From positions 1 through 7,158 of the forward strand of contig DRJW01000012.1 in NCBI GenBank assembly GCA_011052055.1: DNA of 7,158 nt, in the 5' to 3' direction. Of the stretch, positions 1 through 6,460 are shown in pieces. Position numbers and translations under genes: made by a program. The notes beneath the pieces were generated by a model. That model was not told the DNA's origin, searched no databases, and saw nothing but the letters and a program-made list of their open reading frames with translations. Every line of letters begins with the position of its first letter. The stretch's first letter is position 1. Source of the DNA: Nitrospirota bacterium. GTDB lineage: Bacteria > Nitrospinota_A > UBA7883.

Positions 1-339
1 CTCACTTTTCATAATGACACCCGCCACTTTCCCCCCCGCCAGGATGACAGCCGCGTTGTAAATCTGATTTTCTTTAACCGGCGCTCCGGCGACAACGACG
101 ATGCCATCTGTCGTTTTCGCTAATTGAGCCACCGCGTCGCTACACCGCCTGATAAAGGCGGGCCGTAGCAGAAGGTCTTCCGGCGGATATCCGGTGACCG
201 CAAGCTCCGGGAAGATGGCTATATCCGCGCCCATCTTACGGGCGTCGGCGGCGGCCTTTGCGATCATTGATATGTTGCCCTTGAAATCTCCAACGGTGGG
301 GTTGATCTGGGCCAGGGCGATGCGGATATTGCCAGTCAT
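1..339 (-). CDS. nadE: Glutamine-dependent NAD+ synthetase, N-terminal part (cut by window edge)
   Basis: This is the first 113 codons of a NAD+ synthetase of the glutamine-using type, which makes NAD+ from deamido-NAD+ and ATP, with ammonia released from glutamine by an N-terminal nitrilase-like domain. The visible protein begins MTGNIRIALAQINPTVGD and contains FPELAVTGYPPEDLLLRPAF, a hallmark of this family. Glu45 is the expected catalytic glutamate. Lys111, three residues from the window edge in VIMKSE, sits where the catalytic lysine normally precedes LPNYGVFDE. The catalytic cysteine and the whole C-terminal synthetase domain lie outside the window. The ATG start is secure: the same frame has a TGA stop at 346-348, and GGGGTG lies about 7 bases upstream as ribosome-binding site. 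The gene overlaps the DUF3108 stop by 4 bp (ATGA), so translation is probably coupled. A stand-alone amidohydrolase cannot be excluded from this fragment but is less likely. Confidence 0.93.
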   Translation of the reverse strand, partial: MTGNIRIALAQINPTVGDFKGNISMIAKAAADARKMGADIAIFPELAVTGYPPEDLLLRPAFIRRCSDAVAQLAKTTDGIVVVAGAPVKENQIYNAAVILAGGKVAGVIMKSE

Positions 340-1220
340 TTTTTTTCACCCCGCTCATCATGAGCGCCCTGCTTATCATAAGCAGAATGCTTTTTGTAAG
401 GGATGAAGTTAATCTTAACACCCTCGTAACTTCTGAGCGTGGCGTAGAAGGCGCCGATCAAGATTTTGGAGCGGATAACCACCGGCGTGAGCGATTCATC
501 ATCGGTGAGCCATATCGTCATTTTTCCTTTGCGAAGGAATATGCCCTCGGTTTTCAGCTGAGGCTCAAGCACAACAGTATCGACAAGACCTTGAGGCAAA
601 CTCAACCTCTCGCGGCGCGCGACATTTACCTTGAGCGTATATTTTTTCTTGTCCTCAAACACAGGGATAAACAGAGGGTTTCCTACGGTAAGCTTCGCGC
701 CCAGAGCCCGTATGGCGTACAGAGAAGAAAATGAGTCCTGGCTTTTTGGATCGATTTCAAAAATTTCCGGCTCTTTGTCATTTATGAAATAAGAGGCTAC
801 CCCTTTTTGTTGGTTGAACTCTATTATTTTCTTTTTACGGTAATTGCCTTCAGATATATTGATTTCAACCCGGTGGCTCACAAGTTTATTCACATCAAAA
901 AACGATTTTGTATGGTCATCCACTTTGTACAACTTTCGCAAGAACCCGATTGACCGCGCCACGCTTTTAAGAACGTAAACCTGGTGGCCGTTGTAATCGA
1001 TCTCTCCGCCGACCGACAAGACGCCCTCACCCCCCAGAACACCCATCCATGTTACATCATAGGTCAGGCGCTCGCCCGGTTTGAACGGTAAAGACACGCC
1101 GCCGGACGCGAAGGCGAGACCAGTGTGGACAACAGCCAGAAACAGGGCCGTGAGAGCAAGCAGGTGGAGCCTGTAATATTTCAACCTTACGGTTTTCAGG
1201 GAGGTTATAGGGAACTTCAA
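336..1220 (-). CDS. Exported DUF3108 family protein
   Basis: The 294-residue protein matches the DUF3108 style (PF11306): after the signal peptide it runs LPFKPGERLTYDVTWMGVLG, then alternating beta-strand-like segments. No function is established for the family as far as I know. Residues 1-38 form a Sec-type signal peptide with a basic n-region (K9, R12, K14, R17), a hydrophobic core at about 18-31 and a likely cut after AFA (residue 38). No lipobox cysteine is seen, so the mature protein should be periplasmic or outer-membrane associated. The start is TTG at 1220, chosen because AGGGA lies 8 bases upstream; a second in-frame TTG at codon 13 would still leave a usable signal peptide but has poorer spacing. 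The start lies in a hairpin (1209-1233). The last 17 residues are a charged tail with a tandem hexapeptide (AYDKQG, AHDERG) that looks like an add-on to the domain. It follows the methyltransferase by 16 bp and overlaps nadE. Confidence 0.85.
   Translation of the reverse strand: MKFPITSLKTVRLKYYRLHLLALTALFLAVVHTGLAFASGGVSLPFKPGERLTYDVTWMGVLGGEGVLSVGGEIDYNGHQVYVLKSVARSIGFLRKLYKVDDHTKSFFDVNKLVSHRVEINISEGNYRKKKIIEFNQQKGVASYFINDKEPEIFEIDPKSQDSFSSLYAIRALGAKLTVGNPLFIPVFEDKKKYTLKVNVARRERLSLPQGLVDTVVLEPQLKTEGIFLRKGKMTIWLTDDESLTPVVIRSKILIGAFYATLRSYEGVKINFIPYKKHSAYDKQGAHDERGEKK
348..383 (-). repeat. Imperfect 18-bp tandem duplication in the DUF3108 3' end
   Basis: Two adjacent 18-base units, 383-366 and 365-348 on the transcribed strand, encode AYDKQG and AHDERG. 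They match at 14 of 18 positions, and all four differences are transitions: TAT/CAT, AAG/GAG, CAG/CGG and GGC/GGT. Three of the four change the amino acid. The array forms most of the charged C-terminal tail and ends at the ribosome-binding site of nadE. Confidence 0.75.
352..385 (-). promoter_or_regulatory. Two tandem hairpins with identical ATGAT loops upstream of nadE
   Basis: The first palindrome (369-385) has arms of 8 bp around one central base; as RNA it gives CTGCTT and AAGCAG enclosing ATGAT. The second (352-366) has arms of 7 bp around one base and gives CGCTC and GAGCG enclosing the same ATGAT. Only two bases separate them. The second stem ends at the first bases of GGGGTG, the ribosome-binding site of nadE, 12 bases before its ATG. 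The structure is visible in the sequence; any effect on nadE translation or mRNA stability is inferred. Confidence 0.55.
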
Positions 1221-1233
1221 ATAGAGGTTCCCT
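1209..1233 (-). promoter_or_regulatory. Hairpin enclosing the SD and TTG start of the DUF3108 gene
   Basis: On the transcribed strand AGGGAAC (1233-1227) pairs perfectly with GTTCCCT (1215-1209). After one C/A mismatch, two more pairs (TC with GA) close a TATTT loop. The 5' arm is the Shine-Dalgarno sequence AGGGA, and the TTG start codon (1220-1218) lies in the loop and inner stem. The hairpin begins three bases after the stop codon of the methyltransferase gene (1239-1237), so a ribosome terminating there would physically open it. The pairing is read from the sequence; the regulatory role is inferred. Confidence 0.5.
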
Positions 1234-1236
1234 GAC

Positions 1237-1863
1237 TCAGCAGAGATGTTTATTGTTTTTGGCGTGGACGACGCGCCACAAATCTATCTTATTGAGTTTT
1301 GTCGTATGCAGAACATCAAGATTGGTGGAGGTGATAAAGTCCTCGAAATTCATATCCATTCGCCATCCTAATTTTCTGAAAGCAGGATCGAAAAAGTTCT
1401 CCACCCTGGCTATCCACGGCTTGGAGGAGACGAAATGGTTGACGATGACGAGTTTGCCTTCCGGTTTGGTCACACGCCGCATTTCGTTTATTACTTTTAC
1501 AGGCTCCGGCACTACGCTGATTATATGAGTAGCCACGACGTAATCGAAAGTATTGTCCTCGAATTCAAGATCGCAGGCGTCCATCTCTATGAGGGTGACG
1601 TTTGTCAGGCTTAATTTTTCCACTTTCTTTCTCGCCTGCTTTAGCATGCTTGAAGAAAGATCCACGCCTGTGACATCGCAGGTTTCAGGATAGAGCGGTA
1701 GCGACAGGCCGGTGCCGACGCCAACATCCAGAATCCTGTCACCCGGCTGGAAATCAAGGTCGTTTATGGCAAGTTTCTGACGAGGGTGAAAAAACGATTT
1801 GAAAATCAAGTCGTATACACCTGAATAGGTCTTGTAGATTTTTTTTATGCTTTCGTTTTCCAT
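1237..1863 (-). CDS. PmtA-like phospholipid (phosphatidylethanolamine) N-methyltransferase
   Basis: A 208-residue class I SAM-dependent methyltransferase. Motif I is DVGVGTG at residues 46-52 within ILDVGVGTGLSLPLY, the acidic residue that should bind the SAM ribose is D68 in VTGVDLSSSML, and the region MDACDLEFEDNTFDYVVATH supplies the adenine-contact and post-II motifs. GVGTGLSLP, the N-terminal YSGVYDLIF segment and the C-terminal run of a FFDPAFRKLGWRMD type resemble bacterial PmtA of the Rhodobacter class, which methylates phosphatidylethanolamine towards phosphatidylcholine at the inner membrane. In that family the N-terminal helix binds membrane. There is no transmembrane segment. The ATG start follows GGGGAG with a short spacer, and the gene begins 11 bp after the AsmA-like gene. 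The lipid-related neighbour favours a lipid substrate, but a UbiE-type or other small-molecule methyltransferase remains possible; the substrate is inference. Confidence 0.82.
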   Translation of the reverse strand: MENESIKKIYKTYSGVYDLIFKSFFHPRQKLAINDLDFQPGDRILDVGVGTGLSLPLYPETCDVTGVDLSSSMLKQARKKVEKLSLTNVTLIEMDACDLEFEDNTFDYVVATHIISVVPEPVKVINEMRRVTKPEGKLVIVNHFVSSKPWIARVENFFDPAFRKLGWRMDMNFEDFITSTNLDVLHTTKLNKIDLWRVVHAKNNKHLC

Positions 1864-1874
1864 CCGCTCCCCGG

Positions 1875-4800
1875 TTATTTATTGTTCACCGGCGCTTCGC
1901 CCTTTTTTTTCTGGCTTTCAAACGCCTTGAAAGGAAATTCAAAGAGGCGCTGGAATATACCGATGACGCCTTTGGCGAACGACTCCAGCTGTACACTTCG
2001 AGTTTCCGGATTCTTAAGATCCCCCTTGACTATAAAATAGCTGGTTAAAAGACTCCTGTTCTTCCCTGTGAGTATTCTACCCACCACAGGAATGGAGCTT
2101 ACAACCCTGTCAACAGTTATAAAAGGCATGACCCCGATTTTCATGTCAATCCGATTATAACCGATATCAAAATCTCCGACAGACGAAATGCGCATAGCCT
2201 CAGAGTCGATAATCAAATCCTCCGTATGAGCCACTCCGGATGACAGAGTAAAATTACCCGAAATGCTCTCGAAAGGCATTCCCTTTACGGCCAGATCGGG
2301 TGTTTTGAGTTTAAAATATTGCGATACGTTAAGTAAAGCGAAAATCTTGGAAAGCAAGTTAAAACGGTGGATTACCCCCTTGCCGGACTGCAATTGAATG
2401 TTTCCATCCAGTGATTTTTTGATTTCGCTCCACCGCTTCCCCTCTCCGCTGACTTTACCGCGCAGATTCACCGGGCCGGACGCGAATTTACCCACCTCGG
2501 CCACCTGCGTGAAATAACTTTCCATGTCCATATCCTGAATATCCAGCTCGGACTTGAATTCGATAGTGGCAGGTAGCTTGTAAAGATCGGCTTTCCAGTT
2601 CCACCTGCCGCCGTTGGCCGCGAAACTGAGCGGGGAAATTGTAAAACGCCTGTTTTCATAACGGATGTTCGCGTCGAGATCGGTGTAACGGATGGCTCCG
2701 ATAGCCCCTTTCATCGAGGAGACGATGATGTCCCACCGCCCGGCGAAAAAGTTGGGGCCTTTTTTCATTTTTATTTTTTCGTCTACGTTCTTTTTCCCAG
2801 CTTCAGGTTTTGTCTCTCCCTCATTTTCAGGAGTCGGCCCGAACAGGTCGGAAAGATTGAGCGATTGCGTTGACACGTTAAGCGAAAATTTATGTTTATC
2901 TGAGATGGTGGCGACCCCGGACATATTGAAAGCGCCGTCACCGAAAACACCGACTCCGTTTTTGAGAAAAATCTGGTCGTTTACAAGTTCGAAACCGGCG
3001 TCCACTTTGTTGAATGCCTCATGGAACACAGGGAGCTTGAAGCGCGCGTTTTTAAGATAAACATCGCCCATCAACCTTACCGGCTCGTCCAGTGATTTTT
3101 TTCTTATGGAAAAATCGCCGTTAATGCTCCCTTCGCTGTCAATATCCTCGAAGAAGTTTAGGAACTTGTCGAGATCGTTGAAAAGCACCTTATCCGATCT
3201 TATGTCAAGGTCTATCTCCTCTCCCCGTAAAAACCGGCCGATGCGCCCCTTCACCTCTATCCTGGAGTCACCGAGATCAAGAACAAGCCGGTCTATGACA
3301 AGCTTGTCGTTATCGCGGACGGTCCCCTTAAAAGTGTAGACGTTTTTAAAACCGAAACTTTTATGGAACAGGTTCATAAAATGGTACTCTGCGTTGCTCA
3401 TATCCAGCCTGTTTTCCAGCGTGAACTCGTTGAATTTCCCACGGATTCTCATATCGACGATAGCCAGACCGGAATGGTTGTATATGTTTCCGAAGCTCAG
3501 ATATTTTATCCGGTCGAGATCGGCGAGGTTTACGAACGAGACCAGGCGCAGGTCGAACGCCGGGTCGGTTTTTAAGACATCGCTTATCGAGCCATTAAGA
3601 GAGAACGATGAAGAGCCGGCCAGCCAATCAAGACCGGGGATATTGATATTGTTGAGATCCAGCTTGACGACACCGGTCATATCATGAACCGGCAGGCCCA
3701 GCTCCGGGCTTTCCATCCCGACATGATCGAAAGCCATCGCGCCGGAGACAGACAGAGTCTCGGCCGGGCTCCTGCTCTCCCCGGCCACGGAAAGGTCCAG
3801 TTTTATCGATCCCTCGATGGAGGTTATTTTATCGAGATGCTCTTTTAGCTTCGGTGAAACAAGGAGCGACGACAGCCCCTCGCGGGTTTCTTCAAGGTTG
3901 AGGTCTGCTTTTAACCGGATATCGAACACGGGCCACTCGTTTAAATGCTCTATAACCCCGGAGATGTTTTCAATGGCGCTTGAGCCGTAGTGTCCGTGAA
4001 GCTTATCGAACCTGAGCCTGTTGTCGGTGAGGGCTATAGAGCCTTTTATTCCCTCGAAATCATGCAACAGCCCCTTGACCGAAAAAGAGAAGGCGGACAA
4101 AAGCAAAGCTCCGGAAAACGCCCTGTACGAATCAGGTTTGTCCAGGTTGTAGAGCGTATTCATATCGCCGTTGAAAGTGAAACGGCTCAGTTGGATGGCG
4201 CCCTGTCTCAGGTATTTTTCGAGGAAGATCGATTGCTGTGGCGTCAGTATGTTATCGGGAATAAATTGTTTGAGCTCGTCGACATCAATCTGGTTCGTGT
4301 TCAGCTCCAGCGCGAAAACAGGGTTGGCGCCGTTTAGCCCGCTAATTTTTCCTTTTGACCTGATTTTCATTTTCCCTAACTCGATGGACGCCTCTTTTAT
4401 CAAAAGAGAGTTGGATTGGCCGATAACATCATGAGAGATGGTCATGTCACGCGGGCGAAGCGCGGAGCTGAAAGCCTGTTTGTACTTGATCCCGATAGAA
4501 GACAGAACAAGGGCGCCTTTTGATGTGAAATGGCCGTCGAGATCGACCTTTCCCTTGATGTCAAGGGAGCCGAGGGCGTTTATTTTCTGGAAAGGAACAT
4601 AAGGATCCAGGTAGGGCCAAAACCGCGCAAGGTTGAGCCTGTGTATCTTGATAAGGCCGGTGAACTCCACTTTCTGCTGTCCGCCGTCCGGCTTTTGCTC
4701 GCAAATCACGTTTCCCCTTATCTCGAAATCGGCTGGATTGACGGCGTTGTCGATTTTTCCCGCCGTATAGAAAAAAATCGGTTTGCGTGTGGCGCTACGG

Positions 4801-5414
4801 GCGATGTTTAAAGAAAGATTCGAAATTCTCTCTTTTACCGGCTCCGCGCTCACGTTCCTGTCGGTCCAGTTTATAGAGCCGTTTTGTAAAGAGACTATTT
4901 TAAACGTGGCCAGAGCGGCGGCGGCGGCGTCCGACAGGTTGACAGTTTTTGAGGGGCCGTACGCTTTGATGAAAGGAAAATTAAAAGAGCCGTCCCTCTT
5001 GCGGATCAGGTTTACCACCGGGTCGATTATCTTCAATTCCTCCAGCTCAAACGAATCGAAAAGAGATTTAAACAACGCGATATTGGCCCGTATCTCTTTT
5101 ACAGTAAGCATGGGCCTGTCCATCTCCGACACCATCACGTTCGAGAGGATCAGGCCCGGACCGCTCCAGACCGAGACCCTGGTCTCCCCGATGGAGACTT
5201 TCATGCCGATGCTTCTCGAAGCGGCGATTTCTATCAGCTTCTGGTAATAACCGGTGTCGATGTAGCGGGGGATGAAAAAGAGCAGGGCCGCGCCTATGAC
5301 GAAAATCAGGAGCGCAAACGCCACAAGTTTTTTTCTGCAGGTAAGGCAGAAAAAGCCCGGGTTTGATTGCGCGGAGCCAGGTTCGGGGGGATTGGGCTGT
5401 AGAGCTGAGTTCAT
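1875..5414 (-). CDS. AsmA/YhdP-like inner-membrane-anchored envelope protein
   Basis: A 1179-residue protein, in the size range of YhdP and TamB and much longer than classical AsmA. It has a proline-rich cytoplasmic N-terminus (1-29) with a CLTC motif at 23-26, one transmembrane helix at about 30-48, then the AsmA-type start RYIDTGYYQKLIEIAASRSIG. The periplasmic part is a long series of beta-strand repeats with FxxxGxI/L-like patterns. A charged, lysine- and glutamate-rich linker lies at about 858-886. The C-terminal AsmA-like domain carries SSIPVVGRILTGKNRSLLTS near residue 1110 and the ending KGVIGIFQRLFEFPFK, a recurring signature in these proteins. Family members are thought to form hydrophobic grooves that carry phospholipid between inner and outer membranes; that role here is inferred. 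The ATG has AGGGG 4 bases upstream. A 5-fold GCG repeat at 4915-4929 gives an alanine run at 163-167. The gene opens the envelope block 104 bp after rplS. Confidence 0.88.
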   Translation of the reverse strand: MNSALQPNPPEPGSAQSNPGFFCLTCRKKLVAFALLIFVIGAALLFFIPRYIDTGYYQKLIEIAASRSIGMKVSIGETRVSVWSGPGLILSNVMVSEMDRPMLTVKEIRANIALFKSLFDSFELEELKIIDPVVNLIRKRDGSFNFPFIKAYGPSKTVNLSDAAAAALATFKIVSLQNGSINWTDRNVSAEPVKERISNLSLNIARSATRKPIFFYTAGKIDNAVNPADFEIRGNVICEQKPDGGQQKVEFTGLIKIHRLNLARFWPYLDPYVPFQKINALGSLDIKGKVDLDGHFTSKGALVLSSIGIKYKQAFSSALRPRDMTISHDVIGQSNSLLIKEASIELGKMKIRSKGKISGLNGANPVFALELNTNQIDVDELKQFIPDNILTPQQSIFLEKYLRQGAIQLSRFTFNGDMNTLYNLDKPDSYRAFSGALLLSAFSFSVKGLLHDFEGIKGSIALTDNRLRFDKLHGHYGSSAIENISGVIEHLNEWPVFDIRLKADLNLEETREGLSSLLVSPKLKEHLDKITSIEGSIKLDLSVAGESRSPAETLSVSGAMAFDHVGMESPELGLPVHDMTGVVKLDLNNINIPGLDWLAGSSSFSLNGSISDVLKTDPAFDLRLVSFVNLADLDRIKYLSFGNIYNHSGLAIVDMRIRGKFNEFTLENRLDMSNAEYHFMNLFHKSFGFKNVYTFKGTVRDNDKLVIDRLVLDLGDSRIEVKGRIGRFLRGEEIDLDIRSDKVLFNDLDKFLNFFEDIDSEGSINGDFSIRKKSLDEPVRLMGDVYLKNARFKLPVFHEAFNKVDAGFELVNDQIFLKNGVGVFGDGAFNMSGVATISDKHKFSLNVSTQSLNLSDLFGPTPENEGETKPEAGKKNVDEKIKMKKGPNFFAGRWDIIVSSMKGAIGAIRYTDLDANIRYENRRFTISPLSFAANGGRWNWKADLYKLPATIEFKSELDIQDMDMESYFTQVAEVGKFASGPVNLRGKVSGEGKRWSEIKKSLDGNIQLQSGKGVIHRFNLLSKIFALLNVSQYFKLKTPDLAVKGMPFESISGNFTLSSGVAHTEDLIIDSEAMRISSVGDFDIGYNRIDMKIGVMPFITVDRVVSSIPVVGRILTGKNRSLLTSYFIVKGDLKNPETRSVQLESFAKGVIGIFQRLFEFPFKAFESQKKKGEAPVNNK

Positions 5415-5518
5415 GCCGCCCCTAACAGTGTTGTAAGTTTACAGGGACAAGGTTGATGACCCGATCTTTCAGCGCGCCGGCGTCGCGTCCCTATTTTATC
5501 CGGAAAGCAAAAAGACCG
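5415..5518 (-). other. Intergenic spacer between rplS and the AsmA-like gene
   Basis: This 104-bp stretch is the longest non-coding gap in the window. On the transcribed strand it contains a GC-rich patch with weak self-complementarity around CGCCGGCG (about 5480-5495), but no U-tract follows, so it is not a convincing intrinsic terminator. TAAAAT near 5491-5496 resembles a -10 box, yet no -35 hexamer or extended -10 is found at proper spacing. The only signal I can support is the AGGGG ribosome-binding site of the next gene at the end. Read-through from rplS is therefore the simplest reading. Confidence 0.5.
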
Positions 5519-5878
5519 TTATCCACTCTGTGTATTGCGGAACCGCTCTCCGAGGCGGGCGGCTTTACCTTTGAGTTTACGCAGGTAATAAAGCTTGGCG
5601 CGCCGGACTTTGCCGGATCGCACCACTTCTATTTTTTCCACTCTTGGCGAGTGAAGCGGGAAAATACGCTCTACGCCAATGCCAGAGGACATTTTCCTGA
5701 CTGTGAAGGTTTCCCGGACGCTTTCATGTTTTCTCGCTATGACTACACCTTCCACAACCTGAATACGCTCTTTTTCGCCTTCTACAACACGCATATGAAC
5801 CTTGACAGTATCCCCGACACTGAACTTCGGGACACTTTTCCTCATGAGCTGTTTTTCAATAAAATCTACCGCATTCAT
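5519..5878 (-). CDS. rplS: 50S ribosomal protein L19
   Basis: The 119-residue product is a full-length L19, a large-subunit protein located at the interface with the 30S subunit. Recognisable family segments are the start MNAVDFIEKQLMRKSVPKFS, the SH3-like barrel part GDTVKVHMRVVEGEKERIQV, the block FTVRKMSSGIGVERIFPLHS, which is nearly invariant in bacteria, and the end VRRAKLYYLRKLKGKAARL. The length equals the usual 115-120 residues and no residue looks out of place. The ATG is preceded by AGGA with a 4-base spacer, and this ribosome-binding site overlaps the TAG stop of the upstream methyltransferase gene, 6 bp away, which suggests coupled translation. The position downstream of trmD is the classic bacterial arrangement (rpsP, rimM, trmD, rplS), here interrupted by one additional gene. 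Confidence 0.98.
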   Translation of the reverse strand: MNAVDFIEKQLMRKSVPKFSVGDTVKVHMRVVEGEKERIQVVEGVVIARKHESVRETFTVRKMSSGIGVERIFPLHSPRVEKIEVVRSGKVRRAKLYYLRKLKGKAARLGERFRNTQSG

Positions 5879-5884
5879 AATTTC

Positions 5885-6460
5885 CTATTTCTCCGTATCC
5901 TGCTTAAGAAGGCCGCTCAAGATAATCGACGCGGCGCATCTGACTGGCAAATGGTTATATTCGCCCGCCCCTTTCACCGGCTTTAGCCGGATATCCGCCT
6001 TCAGCAGAACCGACCCGTCAAGCCCGTGGGCTGTGCCGAACAAAAGAGCCGCCCTGCCGGTTTTTTTGAGACTGGCTCTGGCTGCTTCATAAGAGACCGC
6101 CGAATCGCTGTCATGGGCGCTACTTACGATTAAAGCCGCGTCATCTTTTTCGAATCTGAGATTCTCCATCATATCGTCAATAGTGTCAACCACTTTTACA
6201 ATGCTAAGAGCTTCGCGCCTGTCCGGGTTGTACTCGCCTCCGAACCCTTCAATCCAATGTTTCATAATGCGTTGCACCAATCTTCGCTGGGCTGAAAGGG
6301 GGGTGATAACGTAAAATTCGGGCACACCGAAAGTTCTGCAAAGCCGGGCGATATCGTGAACGTCGATGGTGGTTACCGAGCTTGTTACTACTTCGTTAAA
6401 TTTATTTACGACCGGGTAGTGGACGAGCCCGACCGCAAGCCTTGCGTTAAGCCCGCCCAT
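5885..6460 (-). CDS. SPOUT-fold RNA methyltransferase, TM1570/PF09936 type, target unknown
   Basis: The product (191 residues from the chosen start) resembles the small SPOUT proteins typified by Thermotoga TM1570. Shared landmarks are VGLVHYPVVNK near the N-terminus, SSVTTIDVHDIARLCRTFGV, the segment MKHWIEGFGGEYNPDRREAL, the GT.xGL knot loop in LLFGTAHGLDG at about 140-150, and the closing knot segment YNHLPVRCAASIILSGLL. SPOUT enzymes bind SAM in a C-terminal trefoil knot and usually methylate RNA; the RNA target of this subfamily is not known to me. I chose the ATG at 6460 because AAGGA stands 8 bases upstream; the ATG at 6469, three codons earlier, abuts that sequence with no spacer. The gene overlaps trmD by 14 bp and is followed by rplS after 6 bp, so it is almost certainly cotranslated with both and likely acts on tRNA or rRNA. 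Confidence 0.9.
   Translation of the reverse strand: MGGLNARLAVGLVHYPVVNKFNEVVTSSVTTIDVHDIARLCRTFGVPEFYVITPLSAQRRLVQRIMKHWIEGFGGEYNPDRREALSIVKVVDTIDDMMENLRFEKDDAALIVSSAHDSDSAVSYEAARASLKKTGRAALLFGTAHGLDGSVLLKADIRLKPVKGAGEYNHLPVRCAASIILSGLLKQDTEK

Noticed and set aside
360..734. 124-codon forward-strand open frame
   Set aside because: It is antisense to the DUF3108 gene, with no recognisable product.
4915..4929. Five GCG triplets as a phase-variable repeat
   Set aside because: The unit is a triplet, so length changes would keep the frame; it simply encodes an alanine run.
4783..5247. 154-codon forward-strand open frame
   Set aside because: It lies wholly antisense to the AsmA-like gene, its product resembles no family, and the sense gene has strong family motifs on the same bases.
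5328..5334. A7 run in the AsmA-like gene (codons 27-29) as a frameshift site
   Set aside because: It is an in-register A_AAA_AAA, but no SD-like stimulator or downstream structure stands out, and the shifted frame has no recognisable protein. Lysine codons explain it.
5475..5505. GC-rich self-complementary patch as a terminator after rplS
   Set aside because: The stem has a bulged base and only about five pairs, and on the transcribed strand it is followed by TGAAAGATC rather than a U-tract.
5453..5986. 177-codon forward-strand open frame
   Set aside because: It is antisense to rplS and the 3' end of the SPOUT gene; the conserved L19 sequence explains the region.
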